A stretch of 64,000 nt of DNA, from contig NZ_CP021080.1 of assembly GCF_000802245.2 (NCBI RefSeq), forward strand, positions 2,728,001 through 2,792,000, in the 5' to 3' direction. A program made the position numbers and the translations under genes. Position 1 is the stretch's first letter. The number at the start of each line of letters is the position of its first letter. Source of the DNA: Streptomyces pluripotens (GTDB taxonomy: Bacteria > Actinomycetota > Actinomycetes > Streptomycetales > Streptomycetaceae). Below, one piece after another: positions 38,576-47,975 of the stretch. The notes under the pieces were generated by a model, which saw nothing but the letters and a program-made list of their open reading frames with translations, did not search any database and had not been told where the DNA came from.

Positions 38576-38898
38576 CAGATGTCCTCACCCGTCCGCTTGG
38601 CAACGCGGATCTTGTTGCCCTCTTCGTCGAAGCGGTAGCCGACACGCGTGACGACCTTCTCGCCGTCCTTCTCCACGACCAGCTGGACGTTGGAGACGTG
38701 GATCGGCGCCTCGGTCGTGACGATGCCACCGGCCTGGGAACCGCTAGCGGTCGGACCGGCCTTGGTGTGCTTCTTGACCCGGTTGACACCCTCGACCAGG
38801 ACACGCTCCTCGCGCGGGTAAGCGGCAATGACCTTGCCCTGCTTGCCCTTGTCCTTGCCGGTGATGACCTGGACCAGGTCGCCCTTCTTGATCTTCAT
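38575..38898 (-). CDS. rplX: 50S ribosomal protein L24
   Basis: A 107-residue KOW-domain protein that initiates large-subunit assembly. The KOW motif [21 protein letters not shown] opens the protein, and [12 protein letters not shown] follows. Two bases after rplN, overlapping rplE. Confidence 0.97.
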   Translation of the reverse strand: MKIKKGDLVQVITGKDKGKQGKVIAAYPREERVLVEGVNRVKKHTKAGPTASGSQAGGIVTTEAPIHVSNVQLVVEKDGEKVVTRVGYRFDEEGNKIRVAKRTGEDI

Positions 38899-38900
38899 GC

Positions 38901-39269
38901 TTACAGCACCTCCGGCGCGAGCGAGATGATCTTCATGAACTTCTTCTCGCGCAGCTCACGGCCGACCGGGCCGAAGATACGGGTGCCGCGAGGGTCGCCG
39001 TCGTTCTTCAGAATGACGGCGGCGTTCTCGTCGAAGCGGATGTACGAGCCGTCCGGACGGCGGCGCTCCTTGACGGTGCGAACGATGACCGCCTTGACGA
39101 CGTCACCCTTCTTCACGTTGCCACCGGGGATCGCGTCCTTGACGGTGGCGACGATGACGTCACCGATGCCCGCGTAGCGGCGACCGGAGCCACCGAGCAC
39201 ACGGATGCAAAGGATCTCCTTCGCACCAGTGTTGTCGGCGACGCGCAGTCGCGACTCCTGCTGGATCAC
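38901..39269 (-). CDS. rplN: 50S ribosomal protein L14
   Basis: A 122-residue L14 at the subunit interface. [35 protein letters not shown] and the C-terminal [19 protein letters not shown] cover the whole family. A 102-base gap with a hairpin separates it from rpsQ, so rplN may start a new unit. Confidence 0.97.
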   Translation of the reverse strand: MIQQESRLRVADNTGAKEILCIRVLGGSGRRYAGIGDVIVATVKDAIPGGNVKKGDVVKAVIVRTVKERRRPDGSYIRFDENAAVILKNDGDPRGTRIFGPVGRELREKKFMKIISLAPEVL

Positions 39270-39297
39270 GTCTATCTCCTGAATGTCTGCCGGTTCC

Positions 39298-39329
39298 CCG
39301 GGGGGCCGCTCACCCGAGCGGTCCCCCGG
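39298..39329 (-). terminator. Hairpin between rpsQ and rplN
   Basis: Fourteen-base arms (39298-39311 and 39316-39329) pair with one G-U around ACCC, in the 102-base gap between the S10-type genes and rplN. It may mark the S10/spc operon boundary or be a processing site. Confidence 0.5.
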
Positions 39330-39371
39330 AGCCTGGCGGAACTGTCCTGCGAGGGATGCCCCGCAGGAGAA

Positions 39372-39656
39372 TTACTTGGCCTTCTCGAGGATCTCGACGA
39401 CGCGCCAGCGCTTCGTCGCGGACAGCGGCCGGGTCTCCATGAGGAGGACACGGTCGCCGACGCCCGCGGCGTTCTGCTCGTCGTGCGCCTTGAGCTTGTT
39501 GGTACGGCGGATGACCTTGCCGTACAGCGCGTGCTTGACGCGGTCCTCGACGGCGACGACGACGGTCTTGTCCATCTTGTCGCTGACGACCAGACCCTCA
39601 CGGGTCTTACGGAAACCGCGAGCTTCCTTGTTCTCAGTCACGTTGCTCTCGCTCAT
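39372..39656 (-). CDS. rpsQ: 30S ribosomal protein S17
   Basis: A 94-residue S17. The OB-fold core is [20 protein letters not shown], with [21 protein letters not shown]. It ends [14 protein letters not shown]. Its ATG overlaps the rpmC stop (TGATG). Confidence 0.97.
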   Translation of the reverse strand: MSESNVTENKEARGFRKTREGLVVSDKMDKTVVVAVEDRVKHALYGKVIRRTNKLKAHDEQNAAGVGDRVLLMETRPLSATKRWRVVEILEKAK

Positions 39657-39880
39657 CAGGCGTTCTCCACCGTCTCGATGCCGAGCTCACGCTCACGCAT
39701 GAGGGTGTAGATCCGGGCGATGTCCTTGCGGACCGCCCTGAGACGGCCGTGGTTTTCGAGCTGACCCGTGGCCGCCTGGAAGCGGAGGTTGAACAGCTCT
39801 TCCTTGGCCTCGCGGAGCTTCGCCAGAAGCTCCTCGTTGCCCAGCTCGCGCAGCTCGGACGCCTTGGTACCGGCCGACAT
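39656..39880 (-). CDS. rpmC: 50S ribosomal protein L29
   Basis: A 74-residue helical hairpin near the exit tunnel. [21 protein letters not shown] and [18 protein letters not shown] are diagnostic. I prefer the ATG at 39880, which overlaps the rplP TGA by one base; a GTG one codon upstream is also open. Confidence 0.96.
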   Translation of the reverse strand: MSAGTKASELRELGNEELLAKLREAKEELFNLRFQAATGQLENHGRLRAVRKDIARIYTLMRERELGIETVENA

Positions 39881-40299
39881 CACGCTTCACCTGCCTCGCG
39901 CTTGACGATCCGGCACTTCATCGGCAGCTTGTGGGCCGCACGGGTCAGCGCCTCACGGGCGATCTTCTCGTTGGGGTACGACAGCTCGAACATCACGCGT
40001 CCGGGCTTGACGTTGGCCACCCACCACTCCGGGGAGCCCTTACCGGAACCCATGCGGGTCTCGGCGGGCTTCTTCGTCAGCGGGCGGTCCGGGTAGATGT
40101 TGATCCAGACCTTGCCGCCACGCTTGATGTGACGGGTCATGGCGATACGAGCCGCCTCGATCTGGCGGTTCGTGACGTACGCCGGGGTCAGCGCCTGGAT
40201 GCCGTACTCGCCGAACGCAACCTGCGTGCCACCCTTGGACATACCGTTGCGCTTCGGGTGGTGCTGCTTGCGGTGCTTGACCCTACGGGGGATCAGCAT
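39880..40299 (-). CDS. rplP: 50S ribosomal protein L16
   Basis: A 139-residue L16 near the A site of the large subunit. [40 protein letters not shown] and [19 protein letters not shown] are fully conserved. Five bases after rpsC. Confidence 0.98.
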   Translation of the reverse strand: MLIPRRVKHRKQHHPKRNGMSKGGTQVAFGEYGIQALTPAYVTNRQIEAARIAMTRHIKRGGKVWINIYPDRPLTKKPAETRMGSGKGSPEWWVANVKPGRVMFELSYPNEKIAREALTRAAHKLPMKCRIVKREAGEA

Positions 40300-40304
40300 G
40301 TCGG

Positions 40305-41129
40305 TCAGGCCTCCGTTCCGGTGCTCTCAGCCGGAGCCTCGGCCTTGGGAGCCTCGGCCTTGGGGGCCTCGGCGCCGGCAGACTGCTGCGGCTTGCGACC
40401 GCGCCGCTCGCCACCGCGGCCACCACGGGCCGGGCGGTCGGAGCCACCGCGCGCCGGGCGGTTACCCGCACGGGCAGCGGCGTTCTCGGCGCGGACCTCG
40501 GCGATGTTCTTGACGTCGCCCTTGTAGATCCAGACCTTCACACCGATACGGCCGAAGGTCGTCTTGGCCTCGAAGAAGCCGTAGTCCACGTTCGCGCGGA
40601 GGGTGTGCAGGGGCACGCGGCCCTCGCGGTAGAACTCCGAGCGGGACATCTCGGCGCCGCCGAGACGGCCACCACACTGGATCTTGATGCCCTTGGCGCC
40701 GGCCTTCATGGCGGACTGCATGCTCTTGCGCATGGCCCGACGGAAGGAGACGCGGGAGGACAGCTGCTCGGCGACGGCCTGGGCCACCAGCTGAGCGTCC
40801 GTCTCCGGGTTCTTGACCTCGAGGATGTTCAGCTGGACCTGCTTGCCGGTCAGCTTCTCCAGGTCACCGCGGATGCGGTCGGCCTCGGCGCCGCGGCGGC
40901 CGATGACGATGCCCGGGCGAGCGGTGTGGATGTCCACGCGGACGCGGTCACGGGTGCGCTCGATCTCCACCTTGGAGATGCCGGCGCGCTCCATGCCGGA
41001 CGTCATCATCCGACGGATGGCGACGTCTTCCTTGACGTAGTCCTTGTACAGCTTGTCGGCGTACCAACGCGACTTGAAGTCGGTCGTGACACCGAGTCGG
41101 AACCCATGCGGGTTTACCTTCTGGCCCAT
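40305..41129 (-). CDS. rpsC: 30S ribosomal protein S3
   Basis: A 274-residue S3 of the 30S head, with mRNA helicase activity in the assembled ribosome. It starts [20 protein letters not shown], carries the KH segment [21 protein letters not shown], then [17 protein letters not shown] sequence. The last 60 residues are an Arg/Gly and Ala/Glu-rich tail typical of actinobacteria. It overlaps the rplV stop by one base (TAATG). Confidence 0.97.
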   Translation of the reverse strand: MGQKVNPHGFRLGVTTDFKSRWYADKLYKDYVKEDVAIRRMMTSGMERAGISKVEIERTRDRVRVDIHTARPGIVIGRRGAEADRIRGDLEKLTGKQVQLNILEVKNPETDAQLVAQAVAEQLSSRVSFRRAMRKSMQSAMKAGAKGIKIQCGGRLGGAEMSRSEFYREGRVPLHTLRANVDYGFFEAKTTFGRIGVKVWIYKGDVKNIAEVRAENAAARAGNRPARGGSDRPARGGRGGERRGRKPQQSAGAEAPKAEAPKAEAPAESTGTEA

Positions 41130-41476
41130 TACCGGGTTCCTTCCTTGCTGCTGACGACCACGGTGATGTGGCTGGTCCGCTTGCGGATCCGGTAGGCACG
41201 GCCCTGGGCACGCGGACGGAACCGCTTCAGGGTCGGGCCCTCGTCGACGTAGGCCTCGGAAACGACGAGGCTGTCGACGTCGGTGTGGTCGTAGTTGTGC
41301 GCGGCGTTGGCGATGGCGCTGTCCAGCACCTTGCCGACCGGCACGGAGGCGGCCTGCGGAGCGAATCGCAGGACGGCCTGGGCCTCCGTGGCGTCCATGC
41401 CACGGATGAGGTCCACCACACGGCGGGCCTTCATGGGCGTGACGCGGATGTACCGCGCCTGGGCCCTGGCTTCCAT
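41129..41476 (-). CDS. rplV: 50S ribosomal protein L22
   Basis: A 115-residue L22 whose beta-hairpin lines the exit tunnel. [19 protein letters not shown] and the hairpin region [21 protein letters not shown] are diagnostic. 45 bases after rpsS; one-base overlap with rpsC. Confidence 0.97.
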   Translation of the reverse strand: MEARAQARYIRVTPMKARRVVDLIRGMDATEAQAVLRFAPQAASVPVGKVLDSAIANAAHNYDHTDVDSLVVSEAYVDEGPTLKRFRPRAQGRAYRIRKRTSHITVVVSSKEGTR

Positions 41477-41521
41477 GGTTGTCCCTTCAGAGTTACTTAC
41501 GTGTCTGAATGCGATCCGCTG

Positions 41522-41803
41522 TTAGCGGCGCTTCGACTTCCGGTCTTCCTTGACATGGCCCCGGAAGGTGCGGGTCGGCGAGAACTCGCCGAGCTTGTGG
41601 CCGACCATCGACTCGGTGACGAACACCGGGATGTGGGTCTTGCCGTTGTGCACCGCGATCGTGTGGCCGAGCATGGCCGGGACGATCATCGAGCGACGGG
41701 ACCAGGTCTTGATGACGTTCTTGGTGCCGGCTTCGTTCTGCGAGTCCACCTTCTTCATCAGGTGGTCGTCGACGAAGGGCCCCTTCTTCAAGCTACGAGG
41801 CAT
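41522..41803 (-). CDS. rpsS: 30S ribosomal protein S19
   Basis: A 93-residue S19 that forms a head complex with S13. [20 protein letters not shown], then [22 protein letters not shown] and [16 protein letters not shown], cover the whole family. Twelve bases after rplB. Confidence 0.98.
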   Translation of the reverse strand: MPRSLKKGPFVDDHLMKKVDSQNEAGTKNVIKTWSRRSMIVPAMLGHTIAVHNGKTHIPVFVTESMVGHKLGEFSPTRTFRGHVKEDRKSKRR

Positions 41804-41815
41804 CTCAACCCGTCC

Positions 41816-42652
41816 TTAGCGCTTCTTGTTCGTCTTGCGGCGGCGGACGATGTACTTGTTCGACGCCTTCTTGGGCGAACGAGTACGGCCTTCCTTCTTG
41901 CCCCACGGGGACACGGGGTGGCGGCCACCGGAGGTCCGGCCCTCACCACCACCGTGCGGGTGGTCGACCGGGTTCATGACCACACCACGGACGGTCGGGC
42001 GAACGCCCAGCCACCGCTTGCGGCCCGCCTTGCCCCAGTTGATGTTGCTCTGCTCGGCGTTGCCGACCTCACCGACGGTGGCGCGGCAGCGGACGTCGAC
42101 CAGGCGGATTTCACCGGACGGCATGCGCAGGTGGGCCATGGAGCCCTCCTTCGCGAGCAGCTGCACGGAGGCACCGGCCGAGCGGGCGAACTTGGCGCCG
42201 CCGCCCGGACGCAGCTCGATGGCGTGCAGGGTGGTACCGACCGGGATGTTGCGCAGGGCGAGGTTGTTGCCCGGCTTGATGTCGGCCCCGGGACCGTTCT
42301 CGACGCGGTCGCCCTGGTTCAGGCCACGCGGCGCGAGGATGTAGCGCTTCTCGCCGTCCACGTAGTGCAGGAGCGCGATGCGCGCGGTGCGGTTGGGGTC
42401 GTACTCGATGTGCGCGACCTTCGCCGGCACGCCGTCCTTGTCGTGACGACGGAAGTCGATCACGCGGTAGGCGCGCTTGTGTCCGCCACCCTGGTGGCGA
42501 ACGGTCACACGACCGGTGTTGTTACGGCCGCCCTTGCTGTGCAGGGGACGGACCAGCGACTTCTCCGGCGTGGACCGCGTGACCTCGACGAAGTCGGCGA
42601 CGCTGGCGCCACGACGGCCAGGAGTCGTCGGCTTGTACTTGCGGATACCCAT
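41816..42652 (-). CDS. rplB: 50S ribosomal protein L2
   Basis: A 278-residue L2 near the peptidyl-transferase centre. [36 protein letters not shown] and the C-terminal [19 protein letters not shown] with the conserved histidine are present. 51 bases after rplW. Confidence 0.98.
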   Translation of the reverse strand: MGIRKYKPTTPGRRGASVADFVEVTRSTPEKSLVRPLHSKGGRNNTGRVTVRHQGGGHKRAYRVIDFRRHDKDGVPAKVAHIEYDPNRTARIALLHYVDGEKRYILAPRGLNQGDRVENGPGADIKPGNNLALRNIPVGTTLHAIELRPGGGAKFARSAGASVQLLAKEGSMAHLRMPSGEIRLVDVRCRATVGEVGNAEQSNINWGKAGRKRWLGVRPTVRGVVMNPVDHPHGGGEGRTSGGRHPVSPWGKKEGRTRSPKKASNKYIVRRRKTNKKR

Positions 42653-42703
42653 TGTCTCTCAGTCCTCGGAAGTGATTTCCGAAATCTGGACGATCCCGAC
42701 CGC

Positions 42704-43123
42704 TTACGCGGTCGGACCGCCGAAGATGTCGATACGGTCGCCCTCGGCAAGGGTCACGATCGCGCGCTTGGTCGCGGCACGCTGGCCGAAACCGGTGCGG
42801 GTCCGCTTGCGCTTGCCCTGACGGTTGATCGTGTTGACCCCGGTGACCTTGACGTCGAAGACCGCCTGGACGGCCTCCTTGATCTGGGTCTTGTTGGCAC
42901 GCGGGTCCACGACGAACGTGTACTTGTTCTCGTCGAGGAGCGCGTAGCTCTTCTCGGAGACCACCGGCTTCAGCAGGACGTCACGGGGGTCCGTGTACGC
43001 CTTGCTCAGCGGGGTCTCGACGGTGTTCTTGCCCTCGGCAGCGTGGCGACGCGCCTTGGCGACGCGCGCGGCCTTGGCGGCCTTGGCGGCCTTCGAGGCG
43101 ATAGCGGGGTGACGGATAGCCAT
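42704..43123 (-). CDS. rplW: 50S ribosomal protein L23
   Basis: A 139-residue L23, the docking site for trigger factor and SRP at the exit tunnel. The core begins [20 protein letters not shown] and includes [22 protein letters not shown] roughly 45-residue Ala/Lys/Arg-rich N-terminal extension is typical of actinobacteria. Its ATG overlaps the rplD TGA by one base. Confidence 0.96.
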   Translation of the reverse strand: MAIRHPAIASKAAKAAKAARVAKARRHAAEGKNTVETPLSKAYTDPRDVLLKPVVSEKSYALLDENKYTFVVDPRANKTQIKEAVQAVFDVKVTGVNTINRQGKRKRTRTGFGQRAATKRAIVTLAEGDRIDIFGGPTA

Positions 43124-43779
43124 CAGACCTCGCTCCCTTCAGTGTCGTTGGCCTTCTTCGGGCCGGCGACGAAGGACTCGAAAGCGGCCTGGGTGAAGAC
43201 CACGTCGTCCGAGACGAGAACGTCGTACGTGTTCAGCTGGCCCGGCTCCAGGATGTGGACCTGGGGCAGGTTGCGGGCGGACAGCCACGCGGCCTCGTCG
43301 GAGCGGTCGACGACGAGCAGCAGGTTCTTACGCTCGCTGATCTTGCCGAACAGGCTCTTGGCGGCCTTGGTGCTGGGGGTCTCGCCCTCGACCACGCCGG
43401 AGACGACGTGGATGCGGTTGTGACGCGCCCGGTCGGTGAGGGCACCGCGCAGGGCGGCGGCCTTCATCTTCTTGGGGGTGCGCTGCGAGTAGTCGCGCGG
43501 CACGGGACCGTGCACAACGCCACCACCGGCGAACTGCGGCGCGCGGGTCGAACCCTGACGGGCGCGACCGGTGCCCTTCTGGCGGTACGGCTTCTTGCCG
43601 CCACCACGGACCTCGCCACGCGTCTTGGTCTTGTGCGTGCCCTGGCGGGCAGCGGCCAGCTGTGCGACGACGACCTGGTGGATCAGCGGAACGCTGACCT
43701 TGGCGTCGAAGATCTCCGCGGGGAGCTCGACGGAACCGGCCTTGTCGCCCGCCGGCGAAAGGATGTCAACAGTGCTCAT
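43123..43779 (-). CDS. rplD: 50S ribosomal protein L4
   Basis: A 218-residue L4. The loop that reaches the exit tunnel is [19 protein letters not shown] followed by [15 protein letters not shown]. In many bacteria L4 also regulates the S10 operon. Eight bases after rplC. Confidence 0.97.
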   Translation of the reverse strand: MSTVDILSPAGDKAGSVELPAEIFDAKVSVPLIHQVVVAQLAAARQGTHKTKTRGEVRGGGKKPYRQKGTGRARQGSTRAPQFAGGGVVHGPVPRDYSQRTPKKMKAAALRGALTDRARHNRIHVVSGVVEGETPSTKAAKSLFGKISERKNLLLVVDRSDEAAWLSARNLPQVHILEPGQLNTYDVLVSDDVVFTQAAFESFVAGPKKANDTEGSEV

Positions 43780-43787
43780 CGGTTACC

Positions 43788-44432
43788 TCAGGCCCCCTTG
43801 GCCGCGGTGCGGACCAGGACGAGGCCGCCGTTCGGACCGGGAACCGCGCCCTTGATGAGCAGCAGACCCTTCTCCGCGTCAACGGCGTGGACGGTCAGGT
43901 TCTGGGTGGTGACCCGCTCGTTGCCCATGCGACCCGCCATGCGGAGGCCCTTGAACACACGGCCCGGGGTGGCACAGCCACCGATGGAACCGGGGGAGCG
44001 GTGCTTGCGCTGGGTGCCGTGACCGGCGCCGAGGCCACCGAAGTTGTGGCGCTTCATGACACCGGCGAAGCCCTTGCCCTTGCTCTTGCCGGTGACGTCG
44101 ACCTTGGTACCGGCCTCGAACACCTCAGCGGTGATCTCCTGGCCGAGCGTGTACTCGGAGGCATCCGACGTGCGGATCTCGACGAGGTGACGACGCGGGG
44201 TGACGTCGGCCTTGGCGAAGTGGCCCTTGAGGGGCTTGTTCACCTTGCGCGGGTCGATCTCGCCGAAGGCGATCTGGACCGACTCGTAGCCGTCAGTGTC
44301 GTTCGTACGGACCTGGGTGACGACGTTGGGGCCGGCCTTGACAACGGTGACCGGAACAACGCGGTTGTTCTCGTCCCACACCTGTGTCATGCCGAGCTTC
44401 TCGCCCAGGATGCCCTTGATCTGCTTAGTCAT
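43788..44432 (-). CDS. rplC: 50S ribosomal protein L3
   Basis: A 214-residue L3. [20 protein letters not shown] opens the family, and the tunnel-facing loop has [20 protein letters not shown] and [12 protein letters not shown]. 18 bases after rpsJ; the ribosome site is short (GAGAG). Confidence 0.97.
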   Translation of the reverse strand: MTKQIKGILGEKLGMTQVWDENNRVVPVTVVKAGPNVVTQVRTNDTDGYESVQIAFGEIDPRKVNKPLKGHFAKADVTPRRHLVEIRTSDASEYTLGQEITAEVFEAGTKVDVTGKSKGKGFAGVMKRHNFGGLGAGHGTQRKHRSPGSIGGCATPGRVFKGLRMAGRMGNERVTTQNLTVHAVDAEKGLLLIKGAVPGPNGGLVLVRTAAKGA

Positions 44433-44450
44433 CTCTCAGATCACCGGGCC

Positions 44451-44759
44451 TCAGAGCTTGATCTCGATGTCGACACCGGCCGGCAGGTCGAGTCGCATCA
44501 GAGAGTCAACGGTCTTGGGGGTCGGGTCGAGGATGTCGATCAGGCGCTTGTGCGTGCGCATCTCGAAGTGCTCGCGCGAGTCCTTGTACTTGTGCGGCGA
44601 CTTGATGACGCAGTACACGTTCTTCTCAGTGGGCAGCGGCACCGGGCCCGCGACCGACGCACCAGTGCGGGTCACCGTCTCGACGATCTTCTTCGCCGAG
44701 GAGTCGATGACCTCGTGGTCGTAGGCCTTGAGCCGGATGCGGATCTTCTGTCCCGCCAT
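44451..44759 (-). CDS. rpsJ: 30S ribosomal protein S10
   Basis: A 102-residue S10, first gene of the S10-type operon. [39 protein letters not shown] and [12 protein letters not shown] are diagnostic. No good purine-rich ribosome site lies directly before the ATG. Instead the palindrome CTACTGAGTAG ends four bases upstream, with AGGA just before it, which may affect initiation. Confidence 0.97.
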   Translation of the reverse strand: MAGQKIRIRLKAYDHEVIDSSAKKIVETVTRTGASVAGPVPLPTEKNVYCVIKSPHKYKDSREHFEMRTHKRLIDILDPTPKTVDSLMRLDLPAGVDIEIKL

Positions 44760-45568
44760 GGCTACTCAGTAGTCCTGTCTCTCTTACGCTCCGGAACCCG
44801 GCGGCCCCTGCTCTCCGACCCACGCGGTCGGGCGTGTCGCGCTCCCGCTGACACAGATGCCCCTTGTTCGAACATCCCTGCGGGGAATGCACACGGCCCT
44901 TCCGGAACCGCAAGCCGGGGACGGAAAGCCCACCGGGTGCCTGGCCGGTGCCGCGCCCACACTTCCCGGAAGATTCCCGTACGTCCGTCCCAGTGCTGCC
45001 CTGAGGCAGTTAGGACGACGAGTACTGTGGGACTCGCTTCCGGTCCTCCCGGCGGGAGACGTGCAGCATCAACACTCGACCGAGCAACTCGGACAGTCTG
45101 CCATAGGGGGCAGGGGGCTGGCCAATCGAGTGGATGACAGTACCCCGCACCGCCTGCGGATCAAACCGGTGAACGCCCGGACGGAGGCAGACCGCCCTCG
45201 GGGGACCCGGCGAACCGGTAAGGAACCGTGGGGGGGCGCGCCGGCGCACGGGTGCCGGGAATTCACCGACGCATACGTCAGGATCTCCCGCCGAGCCGTC
45301 CGAGGGGTCACCCGCCGCTCGATCTCGCCGCACCCAATCCGGTTCCCCAACTCCCGCTGCGCGAACCCGGCCGGCCCGGCTCCCCCCGAGATCCTCCTCG
45401 AACCCGGCGGCCCTCGCCGGTCCGCGACCGCCACGACGACGTGCCCGACCGCGTGGACGCGACGGGGCACGGTGTGCGCCGGGCTGACCGTCGGTGCCGA
45501 GTTCCGAGCGCAGTGGTCGTACGGTGACGAGGCGCACCGATATAAGGCGATCGACACTTGGAGGATTC
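44760..45568. other. 809-base region between rpsJ and the HIT gene: leader and promoters
   Basis: No supported gene; the open frames here are Arg/Pro-rich shadows. It must hold the S10-operon promoter and leader on the minus strand and the HIT promoter on the plus strand. A candidate S10 promoter on the minus strand is TTGGCC with CAGACT about 19 bases further (near 45100-45130). TATAAG at 45540-45545 could be a -10 for the HIT gene. The palindrome CTACTGAGTAG abuts the rpsJ start. I could not assign a known leader RNA. Confidence 0.5.
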
Positions 45569-46066
45569 ATGCCCCGGTACGTCGAGGACCGCCGCATGAT
45601 GGACGGCATGCCCGGCCTCGACCGGCGCTTCGGGGCGGGCTGCCCGTTCTGCCACATCGTGCGGGGTGTCGCACCCGCGCGCGTGGTGCGCGAGTGGGCG
45701 GACGTGCTGGCGATCCGGCCTCGCGGCGGGGGTGTCACACCAGGGCATGTGCTCGTTCTCCCCAAGACTCATGTGCCGGACGTGGCGGCCGACCCGGTCG
45801 TCTCCGCCCTCACGATGCGGCATGCCGCCGAACTCGCCGCGGAGGTCGGCGACTGCAACGTGATCACTTCGCGGGGTACCGCCGCCACCCAGACGGTGCT
45901 GCATCTGCACATCCATGTGGTGCCACGGCGGCCGGGGGACGGGATCCAGCTGCCCTGGACGGCAGCCCCGCAGACCCAGACCGGGGCGGGGGCCGAGCGT
46001 GGCTCCGGCCCCGGTCGGCCCGGCCACGAGCGACGGGCTGGGACGGCACGCCCGGCCAGCCGGTGA
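45569..46066 (+). CDS. HIT-family nucleotide-binding protein
   Basis: A 165-residue histidine-triad protein. CPFCHIVRG near residue 25 and the catalytic HLHIHVVPR (His-x-His-x-His) near residue 115 define the family, whose members hydrolyse or transfer nucleoside monophosphates. I chose the ATG at 45569 because TTGGAGGATTC precedes it. The C-terminal 40 residues are Gly/Arg-rich and not conserved. It is alone on the plus strand and convergent with the cassette ending at 46086, only 19 bases apart. Confidence 0.88.
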   Translation: MPRYVEDRRMMDGMPGLDRRFGAGCPFCHIVRGVAPARVVREWADVLAIRPRGGGVTPGHVLVLPKTHVPDVAADPVVSALTMRHAAELAAEVGDCNVITSRGTAATQTVLHLHIHVVPRRPGDGIQLPWTAAPQTQTGAGAERGSGPGRPGHERRAGTARPASR

Positions 46067-46085
46067 ACCCGCACACACGAAGCGG

Positions 46086-46505
46086 TCAACCCAAGAAGAG
46101 GATCAGCATGCTGTCGGCGGTGGCGAGCACTCCATAACAGAACAGCAGGGGCCGCGACAACAGCACACCAAGCCAGGTGACCGAGCCGCCGTACCGCTGG
46201 GCGTCCATCGTGAACACGGGTGGCGGGTCGTCCCGGCCGGCGACGATCCTCTCGTACAAGGTGCGGAACAGCCGTTCCTGGCGGAGGTAGTAACCGTCGA
46301 GCAACCAGAAGCCGACCGTCACGGTGACGGCCACCAGGATGGCCGTCCAGGCGGGGCTGCGGTTGCCGGCGGCGACCAGCACGCTGTTGAGCGTGATGCA
46401 CCAGCCCTTGACCAGGAACGAGTTGTTGCCGAGCCGGGAGATCACGCTCTGCAGGAGCTCCAGGTGCTTCAGGTCCTGCTCGCCGAGCGGGGGGTGCCCG
46501 GTCAT
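46086..46505 (-). CDS. Small two-helix membrane protein (RipA-like)
   Basis: A 139-residue inner-membrane protein. The opening amphipathic region HLELLQSVISRLGNNSFLVKGWCITL, two membrane helices and the motif FWLLDGYYLRQERLFRTLYERI are seen, from memory, in widespread small membrane proteins annotated RipA-like and often found in accessory or defence islands. That assignment is tentative. Its ATG overlaps the upstream TGA (ATGA). Last gene of the TIR cassette. Confidence 0.75.
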   Translation of the reverse strand: MTGHPPLGEQDLKHLELLQSVISRLGNNSFLVKGWCITLNSVLVAAGNRSPAWTAILVAVTVTVGFWLLDGYYLRQERLFRTLYERIVAGRDDPPPVFTMDAQRYGGSVTWLGVLLSRPLLFCYGVLATADSMLILFLG

Positions 46506-47959
46506 CCGGCGGGTGCGGGTGGGGAGGGCGGCTCTTCGGCCGGGGGCGGCGGTGGGGTTGTCGGCGGTTCGCCCGCGGGCGGTGGCAGCAGGGCCGTCGG
46601 CGCTTCCATGTCCCCCAGCTCGAACTGGATGGTCAGCTCTCCGACGATGTCCTCCAGCAGGTCCTCCAGCACGTCCGGCGCGTACCGGCCCAGCAGTCCG
46701 TTGCGGTAGTGGTCCAGGGGATCCAGCTGCCGCAACGGGGGCCGTGGGCGGTCGGTCCCGCCGCCGTCCTCGCTGCGGTCCTGCTCGGCGGGCCACGCGT
46801 AGTCCCGCAGCGGCATGTCCAGGGTGCCGGCCAGGCCGGTCTCGGCGCGTTCCTCGACGATCAGGGCGCAGGCGTCGTCCACGACACGCTGCGCGTCCAC
46901 CGTGGCCTGGTGCACGGCGGCGAACAGCCGGTGCCAGGACGCCTTGTGCGCGGCGAGCCGCCCCCTCGCCTCGGGCACCAACGCCTTCACTTCCGCCTCG
47001 ACGGCGGACAGGGCGTCCTTCGCCGCGCTGTCGCTCTCCGCGTACGGATTGTGTGCGAGGACGGTGGTCGCCACGGTGGCGAGGCCGAGTGCGACGATGA
47101 GGAACACCGCCATGAGGTAGCCGTTCTCCCCGAAGGTCGCGGTGACCTGGTGACTCTCCTTCGCCCGGCTGTGGGCGGTCGCGGCGAGCAGACCGATGAG
47201 CAGCACGTTGGCGAGCACCGGCAGGGTCAGGCCGGCCCAGGGCAGGTCGTCGGGCCGCCGGGTCTCGACCCGGGGCCCGTCCAGCCGCCACCAGTGCCGC
47301 CAGAGCGCCCGGGGGCCGAGCCGTACGCGTTGGGTACGGCGGCCGGCCCGGACCCGCTGCCGGAAGAGCGACCGGGCGAGCAGGGATGCCAGGGCGAACT
47401 GGAGGCAGGACACCCCGAGCGCGGCCAGGTAGCAGAACCCGTAGACCGTGATGCCCCAGAAGCCCTTGGGGGCGACGTCCAGGAGCCGGGTCATGGCCTC
47501 ACCGACGAAGGGCAGGTCGAACAGCGCGCTGAAGGCGAGCATGACCCACTGGAGCCATGCCCACGGCCGCCGGCTGCCGCGCAGGCTCTCCGGTCCGTCC
47601 GCTGCGTGCCGGGCCCGTACGGCTCCCACCTGGCACCGCGCCTCACCCGCCGACCGGCCGACCGTGAGCCGCTCCACCGCGTCGATCGCCGACTGCGCCG
47701 ACTGGAACGTCCTCAGAAGTTCGGTGCCCAGCTCGCCGAGCGGCGTCTGCGCCTTGGCCAGGCCGGTGTTGGCCTGGGCGAAGGCGCGCATCAGCAGGGC
47801 GCACTCCCGGCTGTCCACGGCGTCCACCGGGCGTGCGGGCGTGCGTCCGGCCGGGCGGTGCCCGTTCTGGTCGATGAGGGGGAGGAGGGACTTGGGGCAG
47901 GGTATTGGCGCCTCACGCGGGTCCGCCCGCTCCGATCCGTTGCTGCCGTTCACGTTCAT
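46502..47959 (-). CDS. Multi-spanning membrane protein of the TIR cassette, unrecognised
   Basis: A 485-residue protein. Residues about 45-130 are soluble and helical. Two pairs of hydrophobic helices follow, including WLQWVMLAFSALFDLPFV, VYGFCYLAALGVSCLQFAL and LTLPVLANVLLIGLLA. A further helix (YLMAVFLIVALGLATVATTV) precedes a long, charged cytoplasmic coiled-coil-like stretch (SAAKDALSAVEAEVKALV). The last 40 residues are Pro-rich. No family recognised. It starts 16 bases after the VWA/OmpA gene and overlaps the next gene, so it belongs to the same transcript. Confidence 0.78.
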   Translation of the reverse strand: MNVNGSNGSERADPREAPIPCPKSLLPLIDQNGHRPAGRTPARPVDAVDSRECALLMRAFAQANTGLAKAQTPLGELGTELLRTFQSAQSAIDAVERLTVGRSAGEARCQVGAVRARHAADGPESLRGSRRPWAWLQWVMLAFSALFDLPFVGEAMTRLLDVAPKGFWGITVYGFCYLAALGVSCLQFALASLLARSLFRQRVRAGRRTQRVRLGPRALWRHWWRLDGPRVETRRPDDLPWAGLTLPVLANVLLIGLLAATAHSRAKESHQVTATFGENGYLMAVFLIVALGLATVATTVLAHNPYAESDSAAKDALSAVEAEVKALVPEARGRLAAHKASWHRLFAAVHQATVDAQRVVDDACALIVEERAETGLAGTLDMPLRDYAWPAEQDRSEDGGGTDRPRPPLRQLDPLDHYRNGLLGRYAPDVLEDLLEDIVGELTIQFELGDMEAPTALLPPPAGEPPTTPPPPPAEEPPSPPAPAG

Positions 47960-47975
47960 GGCTGGCTGTCCGACC

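Noticed and set aside
41168..43423. 751-codon plus-strand open frame
   Set aside because: Antisense to five ribosomal protein genes; composition is that of a shadow frame.
44857..45568. Plus-strand coding region between rpsJ and the HIT gene
   Set aside because: The open frame is Arg/Pro/Thr-rich with no start signal and runs through the HIT gene in the wrong frame.
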